From Rhodospirillales bacterium (GTDB lineage: Bacteria; Pseudomonadota; Alphaproteobacteria; Micavibrionales; Micavibrionaceae): a stretch of DNA of 64,000 nucleotides. The stretch covers positions 248,001 through 312,000 of the forward strand of contig JACKIV010000003.1 of NCBI GenBank assembly GCA_020638285.1, read 5' to 3'. The notes below the pieces were generated by a model. The model saw only the letters and a list, made by a program, of their open reading frames with translations. It did no database searches and was not told the origin of the DNA. Each line of letters starts with the position of its first letter. Position 1 is the first letter of the stretch. Shown here one piece after another: positions 27,166-34,839 of this stretch. Position numbers and translations under genes: made by a program.

Positions 27166-28263
27166 CTACGCGGCGGTGGTTTTGCGTTTGTGGTCTGCGC
27201 CTACGGCTTGGCCGATATGGGAAAGTCCGTCGGCATGCAGGAGAGCGGGCAGATCGCGGCAAATGTCCGCTGCGATAAAAGGGCCTTGATAGACGAATCC
27301 GGTATAGACCTGAACCAGACTGGCTCCGGCGCGGATTTTGTCATAGGCATCGCGGGCCGTGAAAATTCCTCCCACCCCGACAACGGGGATTTTTCCTTCT
27401 GTCAGGGCGTAGAAATCCCGAATCATGCGGGTGGATTTTTCCCGCACCGGTGCGCCGGACAGCCCGCCTTTTTCCCCGGCAAAGGCGGAAGGCAGGTTGT
27501 CGGGCCGCGCCAGAGTCGTATTGGTCAGAATCACTCCGTCCACGGAACACTCCTGCGCCACGTCGGCAATCTCGGCCAGTTGCGGGGCGTCCAGATCGGG
27601 CATCAGTTTGAGCAAAACGGGCGGGGGCGCGGCGGCGCACACGCGGGCGCGTTCTTCCATAACCCGGTTCAAAAGATCCGTCAGGGGCTTTTTCTGTTGA
27701 AGATCCCGCAGCCCCGGCGTGTTGGGCGAAGACACGTTGATCGCCAGATAATCGGCCAGAGGCCCCAGAGCCCGGACGAGTTGGACATAGTCTTTTTCCG
27801 GCTCCGTCTGGGCCTTGTTCATGCCGATGCTGATTCCCACCAGACCGGCGGGGCGAGGGCGCTTTTCCAGAAAGCTTTCCAGATTGCGGCGGAACGCGGT
27901 CAAGCCCTGATTTGGAAACCCCATCCGGTTGATGACGGCTTCATGTTCCGGGCAACGGAAGATACGGGGGCGGGGGTTGCCGTTCTGAGGCCTCGGTGTG
28001 ACGGTTCCGGCCTCGATGAACCCAAACCCCAGACCAAACAGACCGCGCAGCGCCGCCGCATTCTTGTCGAATCCCCCCGCCAGCCCAACGGGATTGGGAA
28101 AAACCCGGTCCCAGAGCGTTACGCGCAAGGACGGATTGTCGATTTTTCCTGCTCGGGGAAACAGACCGCTGCGCAGAGCCAAAAGCGCCAGATCATGTGC
28201 TGTTTCAGGGGGCAGAGCGCGAAAAAGCAGGGGGCGCAGTACCCGATACAGTTCATTTATCAT
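27166..28263 (-). CDS. pyrD: dihydroorotate dehydrogenase (quinone)
   Basis: 365 residues with AAGGAG upstream of the ATG at 28263. The N-terminal helices (MINELYRVLRPLLFRALPPE) are the membrane-associating extension of class 2 enzymes, which pass electrons to quinone. Other landmarks: NPVGLAGGFDKNA, the INRMGFPNQG loop, NVSSPNTPGLRDLQ with the catalytic Ser, VLLKLMPDL, TNTT and VGVGGIFTARDAYDKI for FMN. It catalyses dihydroorotate to orotate in pyrimidine synthesis. It ends 24 bases from the palindrome pair and follows pgsA by 11 bases. Confidence 0.96.
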   Translation of the reverse strand: MINELYRVLRPLLFRALPPETAHDLALLALRSGLFPRAGKIDNPSLRVTLWDRVFPNPVGLAGGFDKNAAALRGLFGLGFGFIEAGTVTPRPQNGNPRPRIFRCPEHEAVINRMGFPNQGLTAFRRNLESFLEKRPRPAGLVGISIGMNKAQTEPEKDYVQLVRALGPLADYLAINVSSPNTPGLRDLQQKKPLTDLLNRVMEERARVCAAAPPPVLLKLMPDLDAPQLAEIADVAQECSVDGVILTNTTLARPDNLPSAFAGEKGGLSGAPVREKSTRMIRDFYALTEGKIPVVGVGGIFTARDAYDKIRAGASLVQVYTGFVYQGPFIAADICRDLPALLHADGLSHIGQAVGADHKRKTTAA

Positions 28264-28274
28264 GGGTGCGCTCC

Positions 28275-28838
28275 TTATTCCATCGTGCGAATGTGTTTCA
28301 ATCCCACTTTGAGGTATTCCCACCCCGTGACAACTGTCAAAATCGCGGCCAGCCCAAGCCCCCATCGCCCGAACTCCAGAGTCGGTGCAAAAACGGGTAC
28401 GCCATACGGGCCCACCACAAGAAAACCCAACGCGACCATCTGAAGCGTGGTTTTCCATTTTGCCAGATGAGTGACGGGAACACTGACATTCGCCGCGCCC
28501 AGAAACTCCCGGAGGCCCGAAATCGCAAATTCCCGGATCATGATGACGAGGGCCGGAATCATCCATATCCCCGGCAGACGTTCAAATCCAATCAAAAGGA
28601 TCAGGATGGTCGCCACGAAAATCTTGTCGGAAACCGGGTCCAGAAAGCGCCCGAATGCCGAAATCTGGTCCCATCGGCGCGCCAGATACCCGTCCAGATA
28701 ATCCGTAATACAGGCCAGTGTGTACAGACCAAGCGCCGACCACGCCGCCCAGGAGGCGTCGATATAGAAAAGGACCACCAGAACCGGAATGGAAAAAATC
28801 CGGGACAGGGTCAGGACGTTGGGAACGGTAATCAGCAT
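28275..28838 (-). CDS. pgsA: CDP-diacylglycerol-glycerol-3-phosphate 3-phosphatidyltransferase
   Basis: 187 residues and four to five membrane helices. The CDP-alcohol phosphotransferase motif is complete in DYLDGYLARRWDQISAFGRF followed by LDPVSDK (D-x2-DG-x2-AR-x8-G-x3-D-x3-D). Reaction: CDP-diacylglycerol plus glycerol-3-phosphate to phosphatidylglycerol phosphate, at the inner membrane. Length and the N-terminal PNVLTLSRI pattern fit PgsA rather than PssA. The ribosome-binding site is weak. It forms a two-gene unit with pyrD. Confidence 0.93.
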   Translation of the reverse strand: MLITVPNVLTLSRIFSIPVLVVLFYIDASWAAWSALGLYTLACITDYLDGYLARRWDQISAFGRFLDPVSDKIFVATILILLIGFERLPGIWMIPALVIMIREFAISGLREFLGAANVSVPVTHLAKWKTTLQMVALGFLVVGPYGVPVFAPTLEFGRWGLGLAAILTVVTGWEYLKVGLKHIRTME

Positions 28839-28900
28839 ACGGGCTTTATCTTACGAGCCTTGATGGAAAAGACAAGAGGGGCTTTGAAAATAAGGGTTTT

Positions 28901-29239
28901 TTAATCTCCGACTCCCGGTTTGTCGCTGAAATATTTTTCGAATTTTCCGTCTTTGTTCTTGAATTCCTCGGCTTCGGGCAGAGCCGGTTTTTTGCGGGTG
29001 ATGTTGGGCCACAGAGTGGAATATTTCCGGTTCAGTTCAAGAAACATCGTGGCTTTGGAGTCGCTGTCTGGCAAAATGGCCTCAATGGGGCATTCCGGTT
29101 CGCACACGCCGCAGTCAATGCACTCGTCCGGGTGGATGACGAGCATATTTTCGCCCTCGTAAAAACAATCCACAGGGCAGACTTCCACGCAATCGGTGTA
29201 TTTACAGCGGATACAGTCGTCCGTAACGATAAAAGTCAT
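28901..29239 (-). CDS. fdxA: seven-iron ferredoxin FdxA
   Basis: 112 residues. The cysteine pattern [17 protein letters not shown] followed by [12 protein letters not shown] supplies ligands for one 3Fe-4S and one 4Fe-4S cluster, as in Azotobacter-type ferredoxin I. The C-terminal extension of about 45 residues is typical of the alphaproteobacterial form. A cytoplasmic electron carrier; its partner cannot be told. GAGGAAA precedes the ATG, and a promoter candidate lies at 29269-29298. It shares a divergent promoter region with the secreted-protein gene at 29382. Confidence 0.95.
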   Translation of the reverse strand: MTFIVTDDCIRCKYTDCVEVCPVDCFYEGENMLVIHPDECIDCGVCEPECPIEAILPDSDSKATMFLELNRKYSTLWPNITRKKPALPEAEEFKNKDGKFEKYFSDKPGVGD

Positions 29240-29268
29240 GGTCCGTTTCCTCGCGAATAACAGCCAAG

Positions 29269-29298
29269 GGTATAGCGTGCATGGGGGCTTTTGCGCAA
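29269..29298 (-). promoter_or_regulatory. possible promoter of fdxA
   Basis: On the minus strand TTGCGC and TATACC with an 18-base spacer, about 30 bases before the fdxA start. Confidence 0.4.
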
Positions 29299-29315
29299 GA
29301 CTTGCGGATGATATT

Positions 29316-29343
29316 TTGTGTTTTCCTCAGGGTCTGATAGAAT
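29316..29343 (+). promoter_or_regulatory. possible promoter of the gene at 29382
   Basis: TTGTGT and TAGAAT with a 16-base spacer, about 38 bases before the ATG. Confidence 0.35.
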
Positions 29344-29381
29344 CAAAGGCGCTAGGTTTTTATCTGCGGAGGATTTGTTCT

Positions 29382-29996
29382 ATGGACGCGGGGGTGTTTC
29401 TTCGTTTTTTAACTCTGACGGGAATTTTGTTTCTGGCTCAAGGGGTTGCTGTCGATTCTCATGCCTCGTCGTCTTCGCCGGAGTCGCGTTATGAATCTTA
29501 TCGTAAAAGTCTTGATTCGGGAAAAAATGGTGAGCCTCCGTCCACGATTTACAACCGCAGCGACAAAAATTCATCCTATGGCAAGCCTGCTCCTAAAATA
29601 TTGAACCTGAAGCAGATTTTGAATTCTGATCCCAAGCCGAAATATGGTATGCAGACGCGGTCCTCTACTCCGCCTGTGCCGTACGGAGCGGGGCCAAAGG
29701 GGCCAAAACCCCCGCCGACGGCGGCAGAAATGCAGGAAATGGCGCGCATGGATCGGGAGCGGACCGTTCGGCAGTCCGTCGCCGACTCAGAAGCTCGTAT
29801 GGCGCGGGTGAGAGCCATGCAGGCGGAGTTGTATGGAAAACCCGCCACGCTTCCGTCAAACTCCGGCTGGAATCGCTCTACGTCTCGTTCCCAGAGCGCA
29901 GGGCAAGCCGGGGCCCCGCCTGTTCGCTATACCTATCGGAAGACGGATCCAACCAAAGTCGAAGCGCCGCGTCGGGTGTTCTCGTCGAATCGCTGA
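29382..29996 (+). CDS. secreted Pro/Ser-rich protein of unknown function
   Basis: 204 residues with GGAGG well placed before the ATG. A signal peptide (residues 1-26, ending near DSHA) sends it to the periplasm. The rest is largely disordered: rich in Ser, Pro, Lys and Arg, with PYGAGPKGPKPPPTAAEMQ near the middle, a charged helix (about 118-150) and a basic end. It shares KNSSYGK with the 616-residue secreted protein at 710-2560. No family recognised. It converges with nuoD, leaving six bases between the stops. Confidence 0.7.
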   Translation: MDAGVFLRFLTLTGILFLAQGVAVDSHASSSSPESRYESYRKSLDSGKNGEPPSTIYNRSDKNSSYGKPAPKILNLKQILNSDPKPKYGMQTRSSTPPVPYGAGPKGPKPPPTAAEMQEMARMDRERTVRQSVADSEARMARVRAMQAELYGKPATLPSNSGWNRSTSRSQSAGQAGAPPVRYTYRKTDPTKVEAPRRVFSSNR

Positions 29997-30002
29997 TTCT
30001 CT

Positions 30003-31220
30003 CTAGCGGTCGATTTCCCCGAAAACGACATCCATCGACCCGATGATGGCCACTGTGTCGGCCAGCATATGCCCCTTGCTCATGAAATCCATCGCCTGAA
30101 GATGCGCAAACCCCGGCGCGCGAATCCGGCAGCGCCACGGGCGATTCGTGCCGTCCGAAACCAGATAGACCCCAAATTCACCTTTTGGCGCTTCCACGGC
30201 GGTATAGGTTTCCCCGGCGGGAACGTGATAGCCCTCTGTAAACAGCTTGAAATGGTGGATCAAGGCCTCCATCGAGCGTTTCATTTCGGCGCGTGGGGGC
30301 GGAGAGATTTTGAAATCGTCTGATTTGACGGGGCCTGTGGGCAGGGAGTCCAGAACCTGTTTCATAATGCTCAGGCTTTGGCGCATTTCTTCCATCCGGA
30401 CCAGATAACGGGCATAGCAATCTCCCGTCTTTCCAACCGGAATATCAAAATCGTATTTTTCATAGCCATCGTAAGGTTGGGATTTTCGTAAATCCCACGC
30501 CACGCCCGACCCGCGCAACATCGGCCCGGAAAAGCCGCGGCTTATGGCCTCCTGCGCACTGACCACGCCAATATCGACGGTGCGTTGCTTGAAAATTCGA
30601 TTGTCCGTCAAAAGGGAGTCAAGGTCATTCAGGAATTTCGGGAAACCCTCAACCCACCGCGCCAGATCCGCCGTCAGGCCGTCGGGCAGGTCGTACAAAA
30701 CGCCACCCGGTCGGACGTAATTGGCATGCAGCCGCGCGCCGCAGACCCGGTCATAGAACTCCATGCCCTTTTCGCGCTCTTCAAATCCCCACAGGGCCGG
30801 GGTGATCGCCCCGATATCCAGTGCAAAGGTGGTGATGTTGAGAATGTGGTTGAGAATGCGGGTGAGTTCACAAAACAGGACCCGAATCGCCTGCGCACGC
30901 GGCGGGGCCGTGATTCCAAGGAGTTTTTCAACCGCCAGAGCAAAGCAATGCTCCTGATTCATCGGGCTGACATAGTCGAGCCGATCGAAATAGGGCAGGG
31001 CCTGAAGGTACGTTTTATGTTCAATGAGCTTTTCCGTCCCCCGGTGCAAAAGGCCGATATGCGGGTCCGCGCGCTCCACAACCTCGCCGTCCAGCTCCAG
31101 AATCAGGCGCAAAACGCCGTGTGCCGCCGGGTGCTGGGGCCCCAGATTCATGGTGTAGGTGTTCAGGCCCGAGTGGTCGACAGGGATTTCTGTTTCTATT
31201 TCAGTGCGTTGTGGTTGCAT
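30003..31220 (-). CDS. nuoD: NADH-quinone oxidoreductase subunit D
   Basis: 405 residues, normal length. Landmarks of the 49-kDa subunit are [14 protein letters not shown] near the N-terminus (quinone-site His), [27 protein letters not shown] and the C-terminal DVVFGEIDR. It lines the quinone pocket of complex I together with NuoB. Normally nuoD directly follows nuoC inside nuoABCDEFGHIJKLMN. Here it follows nuoC but with a GIY-YIG gene and palindromes between, and no other nuo gene flanks the pair. The start at 31220 overlaps the end of the GIY-YIG frame by 20 bases. Confidence 0.97.
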   Translation of the reverse strand: MQPQRTEIETEIPVDHSGLNTYTMNLGPQHPAAHGVLRLILELDGEVVERADPHIGLLHRGTEKLIEHKTYLQALPYFDRLDYVSPMNQEHCFALAVEKLLGITAPPRAQAIRVLFCELTRILNHILNITTFALDIGAITPALWGFEEREKGMEFYDRVCGARLHANYVRPGGVLYDLPDGLTADLARWVEGFPKFLNDLDSLLTDNRIFKQRTVDIGVVSAQEAISRGFSGPMLRGSGVAWDLRKSQPYDGYEKYDFDIPVGKTGDCYARYLVRMEEMRQSLSIMKQVLDSLPTGPVKSDDFKISPPPRAEMKRSMEALIHHFKLFTEGYHVPAGETYTAVEAPKGEFGVYLVSDGTNRPWRCRIRAPGFAHLQAMDFMSKGHMLADTVAIIGSMDVVFGEIDR

Positions 31221-31575
31221 GGTTGTGCGCCTGTGTGGTTTTTACGATTTCTTTTTGCGTCATTCCCGCGAAGGCGGGAACCGGGTTTGTCATGGTTTCG
31301 TATAAATCTTTCCATTCAGGATTGTTTTTTTCAATCAACTGGATCTTCCAGTCCCGATTCCACTTCTTGATGCATTTTTCACGCGTGATAGCCTCATTCA
31401 TATCATGATGTTGTTCACAATAAACGAGTTTGGTCACGCTGTATTTCTTCGTAAATCCCGGGAAGACCCCCTGTTTGTGTTCCCATATTCTTTTCATCAT
31501 ATCGCTGGTAACGCCTGTGTACAGGACTGTATTCTTACGGGTTGTCAGGATGTAAACAAAGCCGCCTTTTTCCAC
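31201..31575 (-). CDS. GIY-YIG nuclease domain protein
   Basis: 124 residues from a GTG start preceded by AGGAAAG. The frame stays open to 31785, but that upstream part is only the translated palindromes. Residues 6-90 are a GIY-YIG domain of the small UPF0213/YhbQ type: [17 protein letters not shown] (the GIY/YIG strands, here VYI and YTG), an Arg in [16 protein letters not shown]-like [20 protein letters not shown] with the catalytic Glu, and [19 protein letters not shown]. The last 20 residues are encoded by the downstream palindrome and by sequence overlapping the nuoD start. Proteins of this type cut DNA in repair, homing or mobile elements; function here is unknown. Confidence 0.88.
   Translation of the reverse strand: MEKGGFVYILTTRKNTVLYTGVTSDMMKRIWEHKQGVFPGFTKKYSVTKLVYCEQHHDMNEAITREKCIKKWNRDWKIQLIEKNNPEWKDLYETMTNPVPAFAGMTQKEIVKTTQAHNHATTTH
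31258..31285. repeat. palindromic repeat, downstream copy
   Basis: CGTCATTCCCGCGAAGGCGG followed by GAACCGGG. It lies inside the 3' end of the GIY-YIG frame and is inverted with respect to the three copies upstream of that gene. Confidence 0.85.
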
Positions 31576-31595
31576 GAGATCTTTCCTGATTTTGT

Positions 31596-31713
31596 ACCCG
31601 GTTCCCGCTTTCGCGGGAATGACGGGGATAACCTTAGGACCCGGTTCCCGCTTTCGCGGGAATGACGGGGATAACCTTAGGACCCGGTTCCCGCTTTCGC
31701 GGGAATGACGGGG
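31596..31713. repeat. three tandem palindromic repeats, period 43
   Basis: Units start at 31596, 31639 and 31682. Each contains ACCCGGTTCCCGCTTTCGCG then GGAATGACGGGG; the first two continue with ATAACCTTAGG, the third is cut short where nuoC sequence begins. The copies look identical over their shared length, which suggests recent duplication. Confidence 0.93.
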
Positions 31714-32375
31714 GAACGCCACCCATGCGGGGGTTTTGTGGCTTTTTCGTCGCCGGGAAGCTGCATGGTCGTCATTCCTTCCCACGGAGACAGATTATCG
31801 AAGGTCCGGTAGTCCTGAGTCAGTTGGACGGGCTCGTATGCTACGCGCTTGAGACTTTCGTCATAGCGCAACTCAACAAACCCGCTTAAAGGAAAATCCT
31901 TGCGTTGCGGGTGGCCTTCAAATCCGTAATCGGTTAAAATCCGGCGCAGATCCGGGTTGCCGTCAAACAGGATTCCGTACATGTCCCAGGCTTCGCGTTC
32001 GTACCATCCCGCGCCGGAAAAAATGCCCGTGACGGAAGGAACCGGCGTGGTTTCATCCGTGGAGACCTTGACCCGGACTCGCATATTTTTCCGTAAAGAC
32101 AAAAGATTGTAGGCTACCTCAAACCGCTCCGCCCGCTCCGGATAGTCCACGCCGCACAGATCGGCCAGCATTTCAAACAGACATTCCGGATCGTCGCGCA
32201 GAAACCTCAAAATCTCAACAATGGCAGGGCGCCGGACGTTCAGGCTCAACTCGCCATGAGCAATTTCGTGCCCCAAAATGGCGTCGGGAAAAGCCTGCCG
32301 GATATGGCGGGCCAAGGCCTCCAGCGGCGTTTCCGGCGGGGGCGTTGGGTCGTCTGTGGGTGGCGTGTCTGACAT
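31677..32375 (-). CDS. nuoC: NADH-quinone oxidoreductase subunit C
   Basis: 232 residues with AGGAG about 12 bases before the ATG. Family landmarks are [20 protein letters not shown], the [20 protein letters not shown] signature, and [17 protein letters not shown]. It is the 30-kDa subunit of the peripheral arm of complex I. The natural C-terminus seems to end near [11 protein letters not shown]; the last residues [12 protein letters not shown] and the stop codon come from the third palindrome copy. The upstream gene is a cyclase, not nuoB, so this is an isolated nuoC-nuoD pair. Confidence 0.95.
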   Translation of the reverse strand: MSDTPPTDDPTPPPETPLEALARHIRQAFPDAILGHEIAHGELSLNVRRPAIVEILRFLRDDPECLFEMLADLCGVDYPERAERFEVAYNLLSLRKNMRVRVKVSTDETTPVPSVTGIFSGAGWYEREAWDMYGILFDGNPDLRRILTDYGFEGHPQRKDFPLSGFVELRYDESLKRVAYEPVQLTQDYRTFDNLSPWEGMTTMQLPGDEKATKPPHGWRSPVIPAKAGTGS

Positions 32376-32444
32376 CTTAAGGGCGCGCTCCTGCGATTTT
32401 CACCGCCCACTATAGCGCCGGGGGCAGGGGCTTGGGAAGAGGGC

Positions 32445-34712
32445 TTATTTGGTTTTCGCCGTGAAAACGCCGTCCCAGTTCGGGCCGGGGTCGTTTTCCT
32501 TCAGATCAAGAATCCGTTCGGCATAGAGGTCGTAAAGAGGATCGAACGAAAGGTTATTTTCTGCTGCTCGGGCTGCAGAGCGGGCTGAATTCAGGGCGTT
32601 TTCGGCTCCGGCGGCGTCGCGGGCGCGGTAGGATTCGATCATGGCCGCATGAAAATCAGCCCACGTCCGAAAGGCTTCGCTCTGCGCCAGAGACTCATCG
32701 CCAACAAGCGTAAAGACCTGAACCGGCTTCGTTTTTCCCTTTACGCGGATCAGATCCACCTCAATCATCGCCAGATCGTGCGCGGCCATGCGGGTTGCCG
32801 GGCCGATGAGATTGGTCAGACCGTATGTCTTGGTCTGACTTTCCAGCCGCGAGGCCAGATTGACCGTATCGCCCAGCGCCGAATAGGCAAAGCGCCGCCG
32901 CGACCCCATATTGCCGACACTCGCGGGGCCTGTATTGATGCCGATTCCGGCCTGAAGGCGCAAGGGCTGGGCGCCTTCCCCGGACCGACGGGCCAGCGCG
33001 GCGTTGATGGGATCCAGCGCCGCATTCATTTTCAAGGCCGACAGGCAGGCATGGCGCGCATGGTCCGGGTCGTCCAGCGGCGCATTCCAGAACGCCATCA
33101 TCGCATCGCCCATGAATTTGTCGATCGTGCCGCGATTTTCCATGACCAGATCCGACATGGGCGTGAGAAAATCGTTCATGAGCGCAATGAGTTCTTCCGG
33201 ACTCAGACTTTCGGAAATTGTGGTAAATCCTCGAATGTCAGTGAACATCACGGTCAGGTCGCGCGTCTCGCCCCCCAGACGGAGTTTGTCCGGATTTCGG
33301 GTCAGTTCGGCCATGAATTGCGGAGAAATATACAGGCCAAAGGCCTGCCGGATCTGGCGCGTTCCGGCTTCGGACCGGACATAACTCAGGGCCGAAGCCA
33401 CGCCATAAAACACCGCAAAACACAAAGACGGGTAAACCGGGTCGATCAAAATTCCTCCGTGCAGAAAGGCAAGCCACGAGGTGCCAAGCGTGCCGCCGAT
33501 GATGAGCGCCGTCACGCCCGCCATCGCCACGGCGCCCAGAAATGGTGCAAGGACAATAAGAAGCAAGCCTGCCGCGGCCAGAAAAATCAGTTCTGCCCCG
33601 TCAATCAGGGCCGGGCGATAGAGATAGCGGCCTGTTAAAACCTGTTCGGCGACATTGGCGTGAAGCTCGACTCCGGGGACGAACAGATCCAGCGGGGTCG
33701 ATCTCAGGTCTTTAAGACCTTGCGCGCTTGTGCCCACAAAGACGATTTTGTCCTTGATTCGGGCGGGGTCGATCATGCCGGAAATCACTTCGTGCGCGGG
33801 GATATAGTGTGTTCGGCGCTCGGGACTGAAATAAACCGGCATTTCTCCGTTGAAATCAAAGGGGATTTCGATGTCTCCGATTCTCATGCGCAAGGGAGGG
33901 TCGAAAATTCCGGCCTCACCCGGTTTCAGATCCCGGATTTTAACCATCAGGCGCGGATTTTGCGCAACGCGCAGGGCTTCTATCGCCAGAGAGGGGTATA
34001 AGGTCGCCACGCGATTTCCCTCGCTTTTCATCCGAAACAGCAAAGGGACATGACGGATAATCCCGTCTATTTCCGGGCGAACGCCAAAACACCCGTTTCC
34101 GGCGGCATTTTTCTCGAAAATCGACAGATTCGGAGCGGCCGTCTCCATTGAGGGGACGCTGCTGTGCAAGAGCGCCGCGCCGCGCGAGATTTGAATGGGT
34201 TTGGAGATGTGCGGCCTGGGCTGGCCGGGGATGGGCTCGTCCGTCCAGATAAAAGCGGTTACGACTTTTCCGGATCGGCGAATCGATTCGGCAAACAGGG
34301 CGTCATTGTCCGGCAGGCCCGAGAGCAGGGGAACAAGGGCCGGGTCGCGCTCAGACTCGGGCAGGCGGTTCAAAAAGGCCTGCGGGCTGGTGCGGTCGGC
34401 CTCGGCAAAGACCATGTCAAAGGCGATGGATTTCGCGCCCATCGCGTCCAGATTATCCACAAGTTTCGCCAGAACAGTGCGCGACCACGGCCACTGGCCC
34501 AGTTCAGGCCGGGCGAGCGAGGCTTCGTCAATATCGACGATGACGACCTGATCGCTCGCCGGGCGGGGATAGGCCCGGTTCAGCGTATCAAACGCCAGAT
34601 TCCGCAAGGCCCGGATGCCGCTGCTGTCCTGTGCGCGCACGAGCACCGCCCCGGCCAGAAGGCCAAGCATGATGAGAAAGTGAGTCCATCGGTGCGTCAG
34701 GAGTTTTTGCAT
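32445..34712 (-). CDS. CHASE2-domain adenylate/guanylate cyclase
   Basis: 755 residues from the ATG at 34712; the frame is open to 34841 but that part overlaps the sucA start. An N-terminal helix (about 12-27) is followed by a large periplasmic CHASE2 sensor (about 30-390), three transmembrane helices (about 395-480) and a class III cyclase domain (about 515-690). Metal-binding aspartates are visible in VMFTDIRGFTTI and FMGDAMMAFW, and the catalytic Asn/Arg region in ALGDTVNLASRLE. The product is cyclic AMP or cyclic GMP; the substrate residues were not resolved. It probably senses an envelope signal. It is divergent from sucA and lies 69 bases before nuoC. Confidence 0.9.
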   Translation of the reverse strand: MQKLLTHRWTHFLIMLGLLAGAVLVRAQDSSGIRALRNLAFDTLNRAYPRPASDQVVIVDIDEASLARPELGQWPWSRTVLAKLVDNLDAMGAKSIAFDMVFAEADRTSPQAFLNRLPESERDPALVPLLSGLPDNDALFAESIRRSGKVVTAFIWTDEPIPGQPRPHISKPIQISRGAALLHSSVPSMETAAPNLSIFEKNAAGNGCFGVRPEIDGIIRHVPLLFRMKSEGNRVATLYPSLAIEALRVAQNPRLMVKIRDLKPGEAGIFDPPLRMRIGDIEIPFDFNGEMPVYFSPERRTHYIPAHEVISGMIDPARIKDKIVFVGTSAQGLKDLRSTPLDLFVPGVELHANVAEQVLTGRYLYRPALIDGAELIFLAAAGLLLIVLAPFLGAVAMAGVTALIIGGTLGTSWLAFLHGGILIDPVYPSLCFAVFYGVASALSYVRSEAGTRQIRQAFGLYISPQFMAELTRNPDKLRLGGETRDLTVMFTDIRGFTTISESLSPEELIALMNDFLTPMSDLVMENRGTIDKFMGDAMMAFWNAPLDDPDHARHACLSALKMNAALDPINAALARRSGEGAQPLRLQAGIGINTGPASVGNMGSRRRFAYSALGDTVNLASRLESQTKTYGLTNLIGPATRMAAHDLAMIEVDLIRVKGKTKPVQVFTLVGDESLAQSEAFRTWADFHAAMIESYRARDAAGAENALNSARSAARAAENNLSFDPLYDLYAERILDLKENDPGPNWDGVFTAKTK

Positions 34713-34839
34713 AAGATGGAAAGAGTAAAAGGTTCGGGATTGTGTCGAAGAGCAAGACCCTTCGGAAAGACTATACCTCGAATTGTTCTCCAAACGCGAG
34801 GGGCTTTCCTTGTTGCGGGGGCGTGATATAGTGAGGAAC

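Larger units (their letters stand above)
31258..31713 (-). mobile_element. candidate GIY-YIG mobile unit bounded by inverted palindromes
   Basis: In the direction of the GIY-YIG gene the order is forward palindrome (three copies), nuclease gene, inverted palindrome. The unit separates nuoC from nuoD, which are normally adjacent, and the nuoC reading frame runs into it. No transposase, target duplication or known insertion sequence is visible, so its mobility is inference from geometry. Confidence 0.45.

Noticed and set aside
27190..28443. Plus-strand open frame of 417 codons opposite pyrD and pgsA
   Set aside because: Shadow of pyrD, with no ribosome-binding site and a low-complexity sequence.
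31596..31713. Possible CRISPR array
   Set aside because: The units are directly abutting with period 43, have no variable spacers, and are palindromes matching others in the window.
31576..31785. N-terminal extension of the GIY-YIG protein
   Set aside because: The extra residues are translated palindromes and nuoC antiframe; the GTG at 31575 has a good ribosome-binding site and starts the domain.
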